Shown: positions 26,445 to 35,898 of the stretch, one piece after another
How positions within the stretch are numbered: the stretch's first letter is position 1
Layout of the letters: each line of letters begins with the position of its first letter
Source: Palsa-504 sp963844625
GTDB lineage: Bacteria; Actinomycetota; Actinomycetes; Streptosporangiales; Streptosporangiaceae
Assembly (NCBI GenBank): GCA_963844625.1
Contig: CAWJPF010000024.1
Location: 248,001 to 312,000, forward strand
Length of the DNA: 64,000 bases
Direction: 5' to 3'
Notes under the pieces: model-generated
Database searches by the model: none
What the model was told of the DNA's origin: nothing
Seen by the model: only the letters and a program-made list of their open reading frames with translations
Made by a program: the position numbers and the translations under genes

Positions 26445-27266
26445 TCAGGCGCCGCTGAACCGGGGCGGGCGCTTCTCGGCGAACGCGGCGAGGCCCTCGG
26501 CGAAGTCGCCGGAGGCGGCCATCTCCCGCTGAATCCCGGCCTCGAACTCCAGCTGCGCGTCCATGTGCTGATACAGCCACTGGTTCAGCTGCCGCTTGGT
26601 GCCCGCGTAGGATTTCGTGGCGCCCGAGGCGAGCCGGTCAAGCAGCGCGGCGGTACGGTCCGCGAATTCCGGGTCCGGGTACACCTGGTTGATCAGGCCC
26701 CAGTCGAGGGCCTTGGGGGCGTCGAGCCGCTCCCCCAGCAGGGCCAGTTCGGCCGCCCGGGCGAAGCCGACCCGGGACGGCACCAGTAGCGACGAGCCCC
26801 CGTCGGGCACCAGCCCGATGTTGACGAACGCGAGCTGGAAGTACGCCGACTCGGCCGCGACGACCAGATCGCAGGCTAGCGCGAGGGAGAGCCCGATCCC
26901 GGCGGCTGGGCCGTTGACCGCGGCGATGACCGGCTTGGGCATCTCGCGGACGCCGGTGATCAGCGGGTGGTACCGCTCGGTCAGCATCTTGTACACGTCG
27001 ACCGTGCCGCCGCCAGCCTGCTCGGCGGCCTCCTTCAGGTCGGCGCCGCTGGAGAAGGCCCGCCCGGCGCCGGTGATGACGACCGCCCGCACCCCGGGGT
27101 CATCGGCGACCTCCCGGATCGCCGCGAGCAGGTCAAGGGAGAACTGATTGCTCCAGGCGTTCATCCGCTCGGGACGGTTCAGCTCGAGCTTCGCACCCGC
27201 GCCCCGGCGGTACAGGTTTATCGTCTCATACTGGCGGTAAAGCTCATCGTCACTCACGCCGGCCAT
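26445..27266 (-). CDS. Enoyl-CoA hydratase/isomerase family protein
   Basis: The 273-residue crotonase-fold protein has the oxyanion-hole motifs SSGADLKE (about 80) and AAGIGLSLALACDLVVA (about 120), followed by FVNIGLVPDGGSS. The catalytic glutamate pair of classical hydratases is not fully evident, so isomerase or another crotonase activity is possible. The ATG at 27266 is chosen because longer in-frame starts would run into the divergent ppk2 promoter region. Its 3' end is 13 bases from the sigma-factor start, on the same strand, so the two may be co-transcribed. Confidence 0.88.
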   Translation of the reverse strand: MAGVSDDELYRQYETINLYRRGAGAKLELNRPERMNAWSNQFSLDLLAAIREVADDPGVRAVVITGAGRAFSSGADLKEAAEQAGGGTVDVYKMLTERYHPLITGVREMPKPVIAAVNGPAAGIGLSLALACDLVVAAESAYFQLAFVNIGLVPDGGSSLLVPSRVGFARAAELALLGERLDAPKALDWGLINQVYPDPEFADRTAALLDRLASGATKSYAGTKRQLNQWLYQHMDAQLEFEAGIQREMAASGDFAEGLAAFAEKRPPRFSGA

Positions 27267-27348
27267 GCTATCGCGGGGGTTCCGGAGGTCGTCCCTCCCG
27301 GGCCAGCGGTACGCGTCGGCGGCTGGCCGACCGAGGGAGAACACGGCG

Positions 27349-28188
27349 GTGTCAGGCAAGGATCAGGGCAAGAAGCTGCCGCGACAGCTGTACGAGACCG
27401 AGTTGTACCGCCTGCAGGGCGAGCTGGTGAAGATGCAGGAGTGGATGCGCACGGCCGGAGCCAGGATGGTGGTCATCTTCGAGGGCCGTGACGCGGCCGG
27501 CAAGGGCGGCACGATCAAGCGGGTCTCCGAGTACCTGAACCCGCGCGGCGCCCGGATCGTGGCGCTGCCGGCACCGACCGAGCGGGAGCAGACGCAGTGG
27601 TACTTCCAGCGCTACGTCGATCACCTGCCCGCAGCGGGAGAGCTGGCCCTGTTCGACCGGAGCTGGTATAACCGGGCCGGCGTAGAACACGTCATGGGAT
27701 TCTGCACGCCGCAGGAATACAGCCGGTTCCTGCACCAGTGCCCGATCTTCGAGCGGCTGCTCGTCGAGGACGGCATCTTGCTGCGCAAGTACTGGTTCTC
27801 GGTCAGCGACGAGGAGCAGCAGCTCCGCTTCCGGGGCCGGCTCACCGATCCCATGCGGCGCTGGAAGCTGTCGCCCATGGACCTGGAGTCGATCACCAGG
27901 TGGGAGGACTACTCACGGTCCAAGGACGAGATGTTCGTGCACACCGACATACCCGAGGCGCCCTGGCACGTCCTGGAGAGCGACGACAAGCGCAAGGCCC
28001 GGATCAACATGATGGCCCACCTGCTCAGTACGGTCCCCTACCGCGACGTGCAGCCGCCGGCGCTGAAGCTCCCGCCGCGGCCGCCGTCGCGCGGATATGT
28101 CCGGGTCCCCAGGAACATGCAGGCCTACGTCCCCGACCACGCCGCGGAACTGGTGGCCCAGGCGGGTTCGGTCGCCAGGGCCAAATGA
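27349..28188 (+). CDS. ppk2: Polyphosphate kinase 2 family protein
   Basis: The 279-residue protein has the PPK2 P-loop GRDAAGKGGTIKR (about 45), the second motif FDRSWYNRAGVEHVMGF (about 103-119) and the lid-region arginines. It transfers phosphate between polyphosphate and nucleoside di- or monophosphates; the length and DRSWYNRAGVE fit class I. The GTG start follows GGGAGA by nine bases. It precedes the pgi-gnd-zwf genes by about 150 bases on the same strand, placing phosphate-energy and sugar-phosphate metabolism together. Confidence 0.93.
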   Translation: MSGKDQGKKLPRQLYETELYRLQGELVKMQEWMRTAGARMVVIFEGRDAAGKGGTIKRVSEYLNPRGARIVALPAPTEREQTQWYFQRYVDHLPAAGELALFDRSWYNRAGVEHVMGFCTPQEYSRFLHQCPIFERLLVEDGILLRKYWFSVSDEEQQLRFRGRLTDPMRRWKLSPMDLESITRWEDYSRSKDEMFVHTDIPEAPWHVLESDDKRKARINMMAHLLSTVPYRDVQPPALKLPPRPPSRGYVRVPRNMQAYVPDHAAELVAQAGSVARAK

Positions 28189-28336
28189 CCTTGCGGCAGC
28201 GGCCGGCCCTTTGCTGCGCCAGGATGAGGGGGCGGCACCGGGAGTTGGGACATTGTTATCGCCAGGCCGGGGGCGAGCGCGGCAATGGGCATGAAACTAT
28301 GCCGTGGGGAGGCACGACGACGCGAGGAGGCAGGAG

Positions 28337-29968
28337 ATGGCGGTCGCACCGTTGCCTGAGCGCAAGGCGTGGCAGGCGCTCAAGGGGCACTACGACGAGA
28401 TAGCCGGCCTGCATCTGCGTGAGCTGTTCGCCGGGGACCAGGGACGGGGTGAACGGCTGGCCGCCGAGGCGGCCGGACTCTACCTGGACTACTCCAAGAA
28501 CCGCGTCACCGACGAGACCATGCGGCTGCTCGTGGCGCTGGCCGAGGAGTCCGGCGTGCCTGACAAGCGCGAGGCGATGTTCCGCGGCGAGCACATCAAT
28601 GTGTCCGAAGACCGCCCGGTGCTGCACGTGGCGCTGCGCATGCCCGCTACCGATCACCTGATCGTGGACGGCACCGATGTCGTGGCGCAGGTGCACGAGG
28701 TACTCGGCCGGATGGCGGACTTCGCCAACCGGGTCAGGTCGGGCGACTGGAAGGGCTACACCGGCAAGCCGATCAGGAACGTCATCAACGTCGGCATCGG
28801 CGGATCGGACCTGGGCCCGGTGATGGCGTACGAGGCCCTCCGGCATTACACCACGCGGGATATCACCTTCCGGTTCGTGTCCAACGTGGACTCCACTGAT
28901 TTCGCTGAGGCGACCCGCGACCTCGATCCTGAACAGACGCTGTTCATCATCTCGTCCAAGACGTTCGGCACCCTGGAGACGCTGACCAATGCCACCTCGG
29001 CGCGGGACTGGATCGTCGGCGCGCTGGGCTCAGAAGAGGCCGTGGCCAAGCACTTCGTGGCGGTGTCCACCAACGCGGAACGAGTCAAGAAGTTCGGCAT
29101 CGACGTAGCCAACATGTTCGAGTTCTGGGACTGGGTCGGCGGCCGGTACTCGATGGAGTCGGCGATCGGCCTGTCCACGATGGTCGCGATCGGGCCCGAG
29201 GGGTTCGGTGAGATGCTGGCCGGATCTCACGAGATGGACGAGCACTTCCGCACCGCCCCGCTGCAGCAGAACCTGCCCGTGCTGATGGGCCTGCTCGCGC
29301 TCTGGTACCGCGACTTCTTCGGTATCCAGACGTACGGCGTCATGCCGTACGAGCAGTACCTGAAGCGGTTCCCGGCCTACCTGCAGCAGCTCACCATGGA
29401 GTCGAACGGCAAGCACGTCACGCTGACCGGGGCGCGGGTCAGCTACGACACAGGCGCGGTCTTCTGGGGTGAGCCTGGCACCAACGGCCAGCACAGCTTC
29501 TACCAGCTCATCCACCAGGGGACCACGATGATCCCGGTGGACCTGATCGGGTTCGGCAAGACGCTTAACCCGCTGCGCGATCATCACGACATCCTGTCTT
29601 CCAACGTCTTCGCGCAGGCGCAGGCGCTGGCGTTCGGCAAGACCGAGGAAGAGGTCAGGGCCGAGGGCACACCTGAGCACGTGGTGCCACACCGGGTGAT
29701 GGAAGGCAACCGGCCGAGCAACGTGCTGCTCGCCGAGATCCTCACCCCCCGGATCCTCGGCGCGCTGATCGCCCTGTACGAGCACAGCGTGTTCACCCAG
29801 GGAGCGATCTGGGACATTGACTCGTTCGACCAATGGGGCGTGGAGCTCGGCAAGGTACTCGCGGTCAAGATCATCCCCGAGCTGACCAGCGAGACCGAGC
29901 CGGCGCTTGACCACGACTCGTCGACCAACACGCTCATCCGCCGGTACCGCGCGCTCAGAGCTCGCTGA
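28337..29968 (+). CDS. pgi: Glucose-6-phosphate isomerase
   Basis: The 543-residue protein has the PGI signatures VINVGIGGSDLGP and the C-terminal FDQWGVELGK, plus the catalytic-region SNGKHV. It interconverts glucose-6-phosphate and fructose-6-phosphate. The ATG at 28337 follows AGGAGGCAGGAG; the GTG at 28304 has nothing comparable. It is the first gene of a tight pgi-gnd-zwf run. A small inverted repeat GGCAT/ATGCC lies at 28288-28303 just upstream. Confidence 0.97.
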   Translation: MAVAPLPERKAWQALKGHYDEIAGLHLRELFAGDQGRGERLAAEAAGLYLDYSKNRVTDETMRLLVALAEESGVPDKREAMFRGEHINVSEDRPVLHVALRMPATDHLIVDGTDVVAQVHEVLGRMADFANRVRSGDWKGYTGKPIRNVINVGIGGSDLGPVMAYEALRHYTTRDITFRFVSNVDSTDFAEATRDLDPEQTLFIISSKTFGTLETLTNATSARDWIVGALGSEEAVAKHFVAVSTNAERVKKFGIDVANMFEFWDWVGGRYSMESAIGLSTMVAIGPEGFGEMLAGSHEMDEHFRTAPLQQNLPVLMGLLALWYRDFFGIQTYGVMPYEQYLKRFPAYLQQLTMESNGKHVTLTGARVSYDTGAVFWGEPGTNGQHSFYQLIHQGTTMIPVDLIGFGKTLNPLRDHHDILSSNVFAQAQALAFGKTEEEVRAEGTPEHVVPHRVMEGNRPSNVLLAEILTPRILGALIALYEHSVFTQGAIWDIDSFDQWGVELGKVLAVKIIPELTSETEPALDHDSSTNTLIRRYRALRAR

Positions 29969-29991
29969 CAACACGTAAGGACTGACCAGCC

Positions 29992-31020
29992 ATGCCAACT
30001 GATACACCGATGCAGCTCGGGATGATCGGGCTCGGCCGGATGGGCGCCAACCTCGTCCGCCGGCTGATGCGCGACGGCCACCGCTGCGTGGCCTACGACG
30101 TTAACCCCGACGCGGTCAAGGCGCTGGCCGCCGAAGGCGCGCAGGGCTCGGAGAGCCTGGCCGACTTCGTCGCCAAGCTGGACAAGCCGCGGGCCATCTG
30201 GATCATGGTCCCGGCCGGCATCGTCGAGCAGACCCTCAACCAGCTACGCCCCCTGCTCGAGCCCGGTGACATGGTGATCGACGGCGGGAACTCCTACTAC
30301 CTGGACGACATCACCCGGGCCAAGGACCTCAAGCGGGACGGCATCCACTACATCGACTGCGGTACGAGCGGCGGTGTCTGGGGCCTGGACCGCGGCTACT
30401 GCCTGATGATCGGCGGTCAGGACGAGCCTGTCCAGCACCTGGACCCGATATTCAAGTCCATCGCACCGGGCAAGGGCACCGTGGAGGCTACCCCAGGGCG
30501 GACCAGCCACACCACCGCCGACCAGGGATACCTGCACTGCGGCCAGAACGGCGCCGGGCACTTCGTCAAGATGGTGCATAACGGCATCGAGTACGGCATG
30601 ATGGCCGCGATCGCCGAGGGCCTGTCGATCATCAAGCACGCCGACGCGGGCCTGCACCAGGACGAGATCGACGCGGAGACCACGCCGCTGCGCAATCCCG
30701 AGGCCTACCAGTACGTGATCGAGGCCGGCGAGGTCGCCGAGGTGTGGCGCCGCGGCTCGGTGATCAGCTCCTGGCTGATCGACCTGACCGCCGCCGCCTT
30801 CGCCAAGTCCCCCGACCTGGATGTTTTCAGCGGCCGGGTGTCCGATTCCGGCGAGGGCCGGTGGACCGTGCAGGCCGCGGTGGACACCGCCGTGCCCGCC
30901 TCGGTCATCGCCGCCTCGCTGTACGAGCGGTTCGAGTCCAGGGACAACGGCGCGTTCACCGGAAAGATCTTGTCGGCGATGCGCTCGGAATTCGGCGGGC
31001 ACATGGAGAAGAAGGCCTGA
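29992..31020 (+). CDS. gnd: 6-phosphogluconate dehydrogenase (decarboxylating), short form
   Basis: The 342-residue protein begins MPTDTPMQLGMIGLGRMGANLVRRLM, with a Rossmann GLGRMG motif, and has the substrate signature CGTSGGVWG (about 123) and a C-terminal helical domain with KMVHNGIEYGMM. The length is that of the short, often NAD-preferring 6PGDH class rather than the 470-residue form. It oxidises 6-phosphogluconate to ribulose-5-phosphate. It starts 23 bases after pgi and ends three bases before zwf, so all three are surely one operon. Confidence 0.95.
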   Translation: MPTDTPMQLGMIGLGRMGANLVRRLMRDGHRCVAYDVNPDAVKALAAEGAQGSESLADFVAKLDKPRAIWIMVPAGIVEQTLNQLRPLLEPGDMVIDGGNSYYLDDITRAKDLKRDGIHYIDCGTSGGVWGLDRGYCLMIGGQDEPVQHLDPIFKSIAPGKGTVEATPGRTSHTTADQGYLHCGQNGAGHFVKMVHNGIEYGMMAAIAEGLSIIKHADAGLHQDEIDAETTPLRNPEAYQYVIEAGEVAEVWRRGSVISSWLIDLTAAAFAKSPDLDVFSGRVSDSGEGRWTVQAAVDTAVPASVIAASLYERFESRDNGAFTGKILSAMRSEFGGHMEKKA

Positions 31021-31023
31021 TTC

Positions 31024-32466
31024 ATGCCGAAGAACTCGTCACCCCGGCCGCAGGACCACGTCATCGTGCTGTTCGGCGCGACCGGCGACCTGGCCAAGCG
31101 CAAGCTGCTGCCCGGACTGTTCCACCTGCACGCGGCCGGCCTGCTGCCGCAGGAGTACCGCATCATCGGGACCTCGCCGGCCCAGTACGCGCTGACCGAC
31201 GAGCAGTTCAAGAAGCACGCCGAGGAGGCGTGCGCCGACTTCTGCATCACCAAGCCCACCGACCCGTCCTGGCCGTCGTTCGCCGAGCGGCTGTCGTTCG
31301 GCGCCGCGGACCCCGACGACCCCGCACCGCTGGTGGCCGCGGTGCAGAAGGCGGAAAAGGAGATCGGCGGCTCGCCGCGGCGGCTGTTCCACCTGGCCGT
31401 GCCGCCCGCCGCGTTCACCTCGGTGGTCGGCATGCTCGGTGCCTCGGGCCTGGCCACCGACCGCACCCGAGTGATCATCGAGAAGCCGTTCGGCACCGAC
31501 CTGGACTCGGCGCGCAAGCTCGACCAGGCGGTGCACGCGGTGTTCGACGAGTCGCAGGTGTTCCGCATCGACCACTTCCTGGGCAAGGAATCGGTCGACA
31601 ACATCCTGGCGTTCCGGTTCGCGAACGGGCTCTACGAGCCGATCTGGAATCGCAATCACCTGCGCTACGTGGAGATCGACGTACCGGAAACGCTGTCGAT
31701 CGAGGGGCGGGCCGCGTTCTACGACGCGACCGGCGCCTACCGGGACATGGTCGTCACCCACCTGTTCCAGGTCCTGGCGTTCGTGGCCATGGAGGCGCCG
31801 GTGTCACTGTCGGCCAAGCACCTGCGGGACGAGAAGGCGAAGGTGTACGAGGCACTGAAGCCGATCGACACCAGGCACGTGGTCCGTGGCCAGTATCGCG
31901 GGTACACCTCGGAGCCCGGCGTGGCGGCCGACTCGCAGACCGAGACGATGGTCGCGGTGCGGGTCGAGGTGGACAACTGGCGCTGGCACGGAGTGCCGTT
32001 CTTCCTGCGTTCGGGCAAGGCCATGGGCGCCTCGCGTCAGGTCATCGTGCTCGGCTTCCAGCCGCCGCCGCTGCGGATGTTCCCGGCGCATCGCAAGGAC
32101 CTTCCGTACGGCCGGCAGAATGAGATCGTCATCGATTTCGCCGACCCCGGCGCCATCAAGGTCAACTTCCTGGCCAAGGTGCCCGGAGCGGAGCTGACCC
32201 TGGGCAACGCCGAAATGGCGTTCTACTACAAGGACTCGTTCGCCGAGTCGCACGCGCTGGAGGGCTACGAGCACCTGATCCTGCTGGCCATGGTCGGCGA
32301 CCAGTCGCTGTTCACCAGTTCGTACGGGATCGAGCGGCTGTGGGAGATCTCCGAACCGCTGCTGGAGAACCCGCCGCCGGTCGAGCCGTACGCCGTCGGG
32401 TCGTATGGGCCGGAGTCGATCAAGCAACTGATCGCGCCCTACCATTGGCACCTGCCCCACGTTTAG
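31024..32466 (+). CDS. zwf: Glucose-6-phosphate 1-dehydrogenase
   Basis: The 480-residue protein has the NADP motif VLFGATGDLAKRKLLPGLF, the active-site signature FRIDHFLGKESVDN (about 180-193) and EKPFGTD. It oxidises glucose-6-phosphate to 6-phosphogluconolactone. It follows gnd by three bases. No 6-phosphogluconolactonase or opcA gene is present, unlike the common actinobacterial tkt-tal-zwf-opcA-pgl cluster, so this operon has a different composition. Confidence 0.96.
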   Translation: MPKNSSPRPQDHVIVLFGATGDLAKRKLLPGLFHLHAAGLLPQEYRIIGTSPAQYALTDEQFKKHAEEACADFCITKPTDPSWPSFAERLSFGAADPDDPAPLVAAVQKAEKEIGGSPRRLFHLAVPPAAFTSVVGMLGASGLATDRTRVIIEKPFGTDLDSARKLDQAVHAVFDESQVFRIDHFLGKESVDNILAFRFANGLYEPIWNRNHLRYVEIDVPETLSIEGRAAFYDATGAYRDMVVTHLFQVLAFVAMEAPVSLSAKHLRDEKAKVYEALKPIDTRHVVRGQYRGYTSEPGVAADSQTETMVAVRVEVDNWRWHGVPFFLRSGKAMGASRQVIVLGFQPPPLRMFPAHRKDLPYGRQNEIVIDFADPGAIKVNFLAKVPGAELTLGNAEMAFYYKDSFAESHALEGYEHLILLAMVGDQSLFTSSYGIERLWEISEPLLENPPPVEPYAVGSYGPESIKQLIAPYHWHLPHV

Positions 32467-32754
32467 GCTCGCGTGTCCTGGCGGATGGAGAGCTGACTGC
32501 GGGCCATCACCCCAAATCCGCTGGGCGCGCCGCGTCATCGAAGGGTCGTGGCTGACCAACGATGACGCTCCCGTCACAGGGTGTCAAGCAATCCGGTGAT
32601 CTCGTCCCGGGTCGGAAGATAGCCACGTAGAAACTGGGGCCACTGCCGCCGCGTGGGCGGCGGAGCAGGTCGCCGCCGTACGCCACGATCCGGCTGCCCG
32701 GCTCGCGCTGACCGGGGCGCACGTACCGCGGACCGTTCAGGTGGATCCGGTCTT
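32467..32754. other. Intergenic region with a possible decayed minus-strand gene end
   Basis: Reading the minus strand, the stretch 32575-32645 could encode QFLRGYLPTRDEITGLLDTL followed by a stop, with coding-like codon use but no start or intact upstream frame. A GC hairpin CCGCC/GGCGG sits near 32648. It may be a gene remnant; I do not recognise the family. No clear zwf terminator was found. Confidence 0.25.
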
Positions 32755-33201
32755 TCAGGAACTGGTGGTTCCGAGCGCCGCTGTGATCTCCTGGATGGCC
32801 TCGGCCTCGGCGGGGCTCACGCTCTGCCCTTTCTCCTTGTGCGCTTCCGCGACCTTGCTCGCGAGAGCAATGACGAAGCGGCGGTAATCGTCGACTTCCC
32901 CGGTCGCCGCCTTGCTCTCGAGCAGTGCCACCGCGTCGCGGAGGTGCTTCAGGCCGTTCTCCCTGACTTCTGCGGCCGAGTGGTACCTCGTGTGGTCCGT
33001 CTCGGGCTTCGCCGCGACGATCTCGTCGAGGAGTTCGCTCTCGCCGTGCTGAGCGCGCGCTTCGACGTAGGCCTTCGACATCGCGATTGACTCGCGGATC
33101 ATTCCCCCGCGAGCCGCGGTGACCACGATCATGCCGGCGCTCGGCGGGCCCTCGAGCACCACCTTCCATTCCTCGGGTGAAAAAGCCGCCTTTGACGTCA
33201 T
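32755..33201 (-). CDS. Hypothetical helical protein
   Basis: The 148-residue protein (MTSKAAFSPEEWKVVLEGPP at the start) is charged, predicted mostly helical and soluble, with no signal peptide or membrane helix. Patterns such as FSPEEWKVVLEGP and GGMIRESIAMSKAYVEA look like a small actinobacterial family, but I cannot assign a function. It stands alone between zwf (opposite strand) and the TetR gene. A ribosome-binding site (AAGGAGC) lies just upstream. Confidence 0.7.
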   Translation of the reverse strand: MTSKAAFSPEEWKVVLEGPPSAGMIVVTAARGGMIRESIAMSKAYVEARAQHGESELLDEIVAAKPETDHTRYHSAAEVRENGLKHLRDAVALLESKAATGEVDDYRRFVIALASKVAEAHKEKGQSVSPAEAEAIQEITAALGTTSS

Positions 33202-33337
33202 CCGAAGCTCCTTCCTAGCGATGTGAAATCAGGAACTGCCCACCCGCGGTGAAGAAACGCACGATCGCGATCATCCCCGACCGGAGCCTACCCATACCAG
33301 CGCAGGACCGCAGATGTGCTCATGAGAAGCGGGAAGC

Positions 33338-33955
33338 TCAGCCCTCAGGATAGAGGCCGGCGAGCAGCTCGTAGGCGCGCTCGAACACCGCGGGGGTGAG
33401 GATGTCCGGCGCGATGTACTGGTAGATGCACAGTCCGATGAGCAATGCGTGGCCGATGGCCCAGGCTTCGACTGGAGCGGTCCCGGGGAGCGGCTGATCG
33501 TGGTCCGCCTCGGCCAGCTCCGCCAGCCGCCGCTCATTGACGGCGCTGTAGCGCCGCAGGTCATCCGGGCTGCGCAGCAGCGCCGCGAGGAACTCAAGCT
33601 CCATCGCCAGCACGGCCTTGTCCCTGAATGCCTCATCCACGGCCATGGCGCGGCTGAACTCCGCCAGCCGTTCGCGCAGCGGCAGGGACTGGTCGTTCAT
33701 CCCGGTCGCCCAGGCCGGTATTGGCGCCGCCTCGATCGCGCTGATCAGCAGATCCTCCTTGCTGGAGAAGTGACCGTAGATAGCGCCCTTGGTCACGCCG
33801 GCCGCCTCGGCGACCTGCTCGAGCGAGGTCGCGGCGTAGCCGCGCTCCCGGAAAAGCCGCCGGGCCTCGCCGAGCAGGCGCTCGCGCGTCACCGCCTTCG
33901 AGGTCTGCCTCGTCATCCTGGCCACGGGCCAATGCTGCCACATGGCGCCGCCCAT
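33338..33955 (-). CDS. TetR family regulator divergent from P450
   Basis: The protein of up to 205 residues has a TetR DNA-binding domain (LFRERGYAATSLEQVAEAAG, then VTKGAIYGHFSSKEDLL) and a helical ligand domain. The ATG at 33955 has a GGTGGA site; the ATG at 33916, giving MTRQTSKAV, is the other likely start. It faces the P450 gene across 85 bases that hold a 13-bp palindrome, so it probably represses the P450 gene and itself. Confidence 0.9.
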   Translation of the reverse strand: MGGAMWQHWPVARMTRQTSKAVTRERLLGEARRLFRERGYAATSLEQVAEAAGVTKGAIYGHFSSKEDLLISAIEAAPIPAWATGMNDQSLPLRERLAEFSRAMAVDEAFRDKAVLAMELEFLAALLRSPDDLRRYSAVNERRLAELAEADHDQPLPGTAPVEAWAIGHALLIGLCIYQYIAPDILTPAVFERAYELLAGLYPEG

Positions 33956-33976
33956 TGATATTCCACCGGTCTCCAG

Positions 33977-33989
33977 ATACCGTCGGTAT
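33977..33989. promoter_or_regulatory. Candidate TetR operator
   Basis: ATACCGTCGGTAT is a perfect 13-bp palindrome around a central T, in the short divergent region between the TetR and P450 genes. A related half-site, ATACCGCCGG, begins at 34014. The size and symmetry fit TetR operators. Confidence 0.6.
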
Positions 33990-34039
33990 ATGAACAGGCG
34001 GCCAGATAGATAGATACCGCCGGACCGGGGAGGACGCAA

Positions 34040-35353
34040 GTGAGCCTCGCAGCACAGGTGATGCGCCGTGTGGAGCCCGCGGTGCTCCGCTTCTACCAGT
34101 GGCGCGGCGATCCCCTCGCCCGGTGCATGCGACCGCAGACGAAGACCGACCCCTACCCGCTGTACGCCGACATCCGCCGGCGTCCCCTCGTCTGCAGCGC
34201 GCTCGGTGCCTGGATGACGGCGGATCACGCAGTGGCGGAGAGCATCCTGCGGGACCGGCGGTTCAGCTCCTCCCCCGTGCACCAGCGCGGTTACCGGCCG
34301 CCCGCTTACCCGGCCGGCGATCCCCGCGCGGAGCTCCCCGCCGCCGACCTGCTCACGATGGACCCGCCCGACCACACCCGCATCCGGCGCCTGGTGTCCG
34401 GTGCCTTCACCCCGAAGGCGATAGCCGGCCTGGAGCCCTGGATCCGCGAGGTGACCGGCCGGCTCCTCACCTCTGCCGACGCCGCGGCAGGCTTCGACCT
34501 CATCGACGCGCTGGCCTTTCCGCTGCCCATCGCGGTGATCTGCCACCTGCTCGGCGTACCGGCTCAGGACCAGGCCAGCTTCCGGGCCTGGGGCCACGCC
34601 GTCGCCGCCACCCTCGAACCGCAGACCTCCCTGGCCGCCGAGAACCAGTCGCGCGCAGCGGAGCTGGCCCTGACCTCTTACCTGCGGAACCTGGTGGCCA
34701 AGCACCGCGCCGATCCTGACGAGAGCCTGCTTTCCGCCCTCGTGGCGGTCGAGGAAGACGGCGACCGGCTCAGCTCCGCCGAGCTCGTCAGCACGGCGCT
34801 GCTCCTGCTCGTGGCCGGCTTCGAGACGACCGTCAACCTGATCGGGAACGGCGCCGTCGCCCTGCTCGGCGAGCCGGAGATATGGGAGCGGCTGCGAGAG
34901 GATCCGGCCCTGGTCCCCGGGGCGGTCGAGGAACTGCTCCGCTACGACAGCCCGGTCCAGGTGACCCAGCGGACCGCGACCGGGGACGTGGACCTCGACG
35001 GCACGGCGATGCCGAAGGGCACGACGGTCCTCGTGGCCATCGGCGGCGCCAACCGCGATCCCAGCGTGTTCGACCAGCCCGACCGCCTCATCATCGACCG
35101 GCCGAACGCCTCGCGGCACCTGTCGTTCTCGCTCGGGATTCATCACTGCCTCGGCGCCGCGCTCGCCCGCCTCGAGGGCCGCATCGCGGTCGAGGAACTC
35201 ACGCGCCGGTACCCGAGGCTCGAGATGGCGGGGCCGCCCGTCCGGCGGCCGCTGCTCGTGCTGCGCGGCTTCGAGACAGTCCCCGTCCGCGCGCCCGCGC
35301 GCCCGGCTGGAGCGTCAGGCCAAAAAGTAAAAACAGGCCGCACTGAAACGTAA
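34040..35353 (+). CDS. Cytochrome P450
   Basis: The 437-residue soluble P450 has the I-helix AGFETTV (about 258), the K-helix EELLR (ExxR, about 299) and the haem loop FSLGIHHCLGAALARLE (about 361), with the cysteine ligand present. It starts at a GTG six bases after GGAGG. Bacterial class I P450s hydroxylate small molecules using a ferredoxin; none is encoded nearby. Regulation by the divergent TetR is likely. The last 25 residues are Pro/Ala-rich. Confidence 0.95.
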   Translation: MSLAAQVMRRVEPAVLRFYQWRGDPLARCMRPQTKTDPYPLYADIRRRPLVCSALGAWMTADHAVAESILRDRRFSSSPVHQRGYRPPAYPAGDPRAELPAADLLTMDPPDHTRIRRLVSGAFTPKAIAGLEPWIREVTGRLLTSADAAAGFDLIDALAFPLPIAVICHLLGVPAQDQASFRAWGHAVAATLEPQTSLAAENQSRAAELALTSYLRNLVAKHRADPDESLLSALVAVEEDGDRLSSAELVSTALLLLVAGFETTVNLIGNGAVALLGEPEIWERLREDPALVPGAVEELLRYDSPVQVTQRTATGDVDLDGTAMPKGTTVLVAIGGANRDPSVFDQPDRLIIDRPNASRHLSFSLGIHHCLGAALARLEGRIAVEELTRRYPRLEMAGPPVRRPLLVLRGFETVPVRAPARPAGASGQKVKTGRTET

Positions 35354-35898
35354 AGACCCCTGCGCGGGCGCAACTGGGTCCGTAGACCCGCCGCGCTTCT
35401 TCCCGACCACCGAAGCCATATACAACGCTGAACTCGATCACGCTGTCATGGCTCCTTCCCTGCTATGAAAGGATTTGTCAATTGCGCGGTGCCAAGCTGC
35501 CGGGCGTAGTACGCCGGCGGTGATCGGTGTCAACGTCGCTCGTCCAGCGGGGCGCGCCACGTTGACGCCTCAAGGCGCGCCGTCGTACAGTACGTCGGGC
35601 CACTGAGCGCCTGCCGACTGCCGACCGGGATAAGGATAGGAGCGCGAACCCAGCCTCATGCGGTCAGGAAGCGCGAATGAGACGGCCGCCCAGGCTGTCC
35701 GGTCGGCTGGCGCGGGACGGGGAGGAATGCGCTGCCGGACGTCCGCGGAGACGTGCCCAGGCACCTCGCCTACGGGAAAACCCTTGAGCAGATCCGCGGG
35801 CACCTCCGCGCCGTCCTCATCGACGGCCCGGTCTGCAGCAGGCCCGCGTTCCCGCACCACACGCCGGTCCTGCACCACCCTGACGGGGGGACGGTGAG
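35354..35898. other. 545-bp region with gene fragments
   Basis: No intact gene is visible. Just after the P450 stop a frame reads RFFPTTEAIYNAELDHAV and stops at 35467, like the end of a lost gene. From about 35690 another frame without a start codon reads VPRHLAYGKTLEQIRGHL and ends at 35902, overlapping the next gene's GTG by four bases (GTGA). An inverted repeat GTCAACGT/ACGTTGAC lies at 35529-35566, with two GGCGCGCC palindromes near it. This looks like a site of past rearrangement. Confidence 0.4.

Noticed and set aside
33956..35146. Minus-strand upstream extension of the TetR frame, opposite the P450 gene
   Set aside because: The P450 gene on the plus strand is complete, with haem and I-helix motifs; the extension has no domain and the TetR start is near 33955 or 33916.
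35354..35560. Insertion-sequence remnant
   Set aside because: One fragment resembles the end of a lost gene and an 8-bp inverted repeat is present, but no transposase motif or target duplication could be identified.
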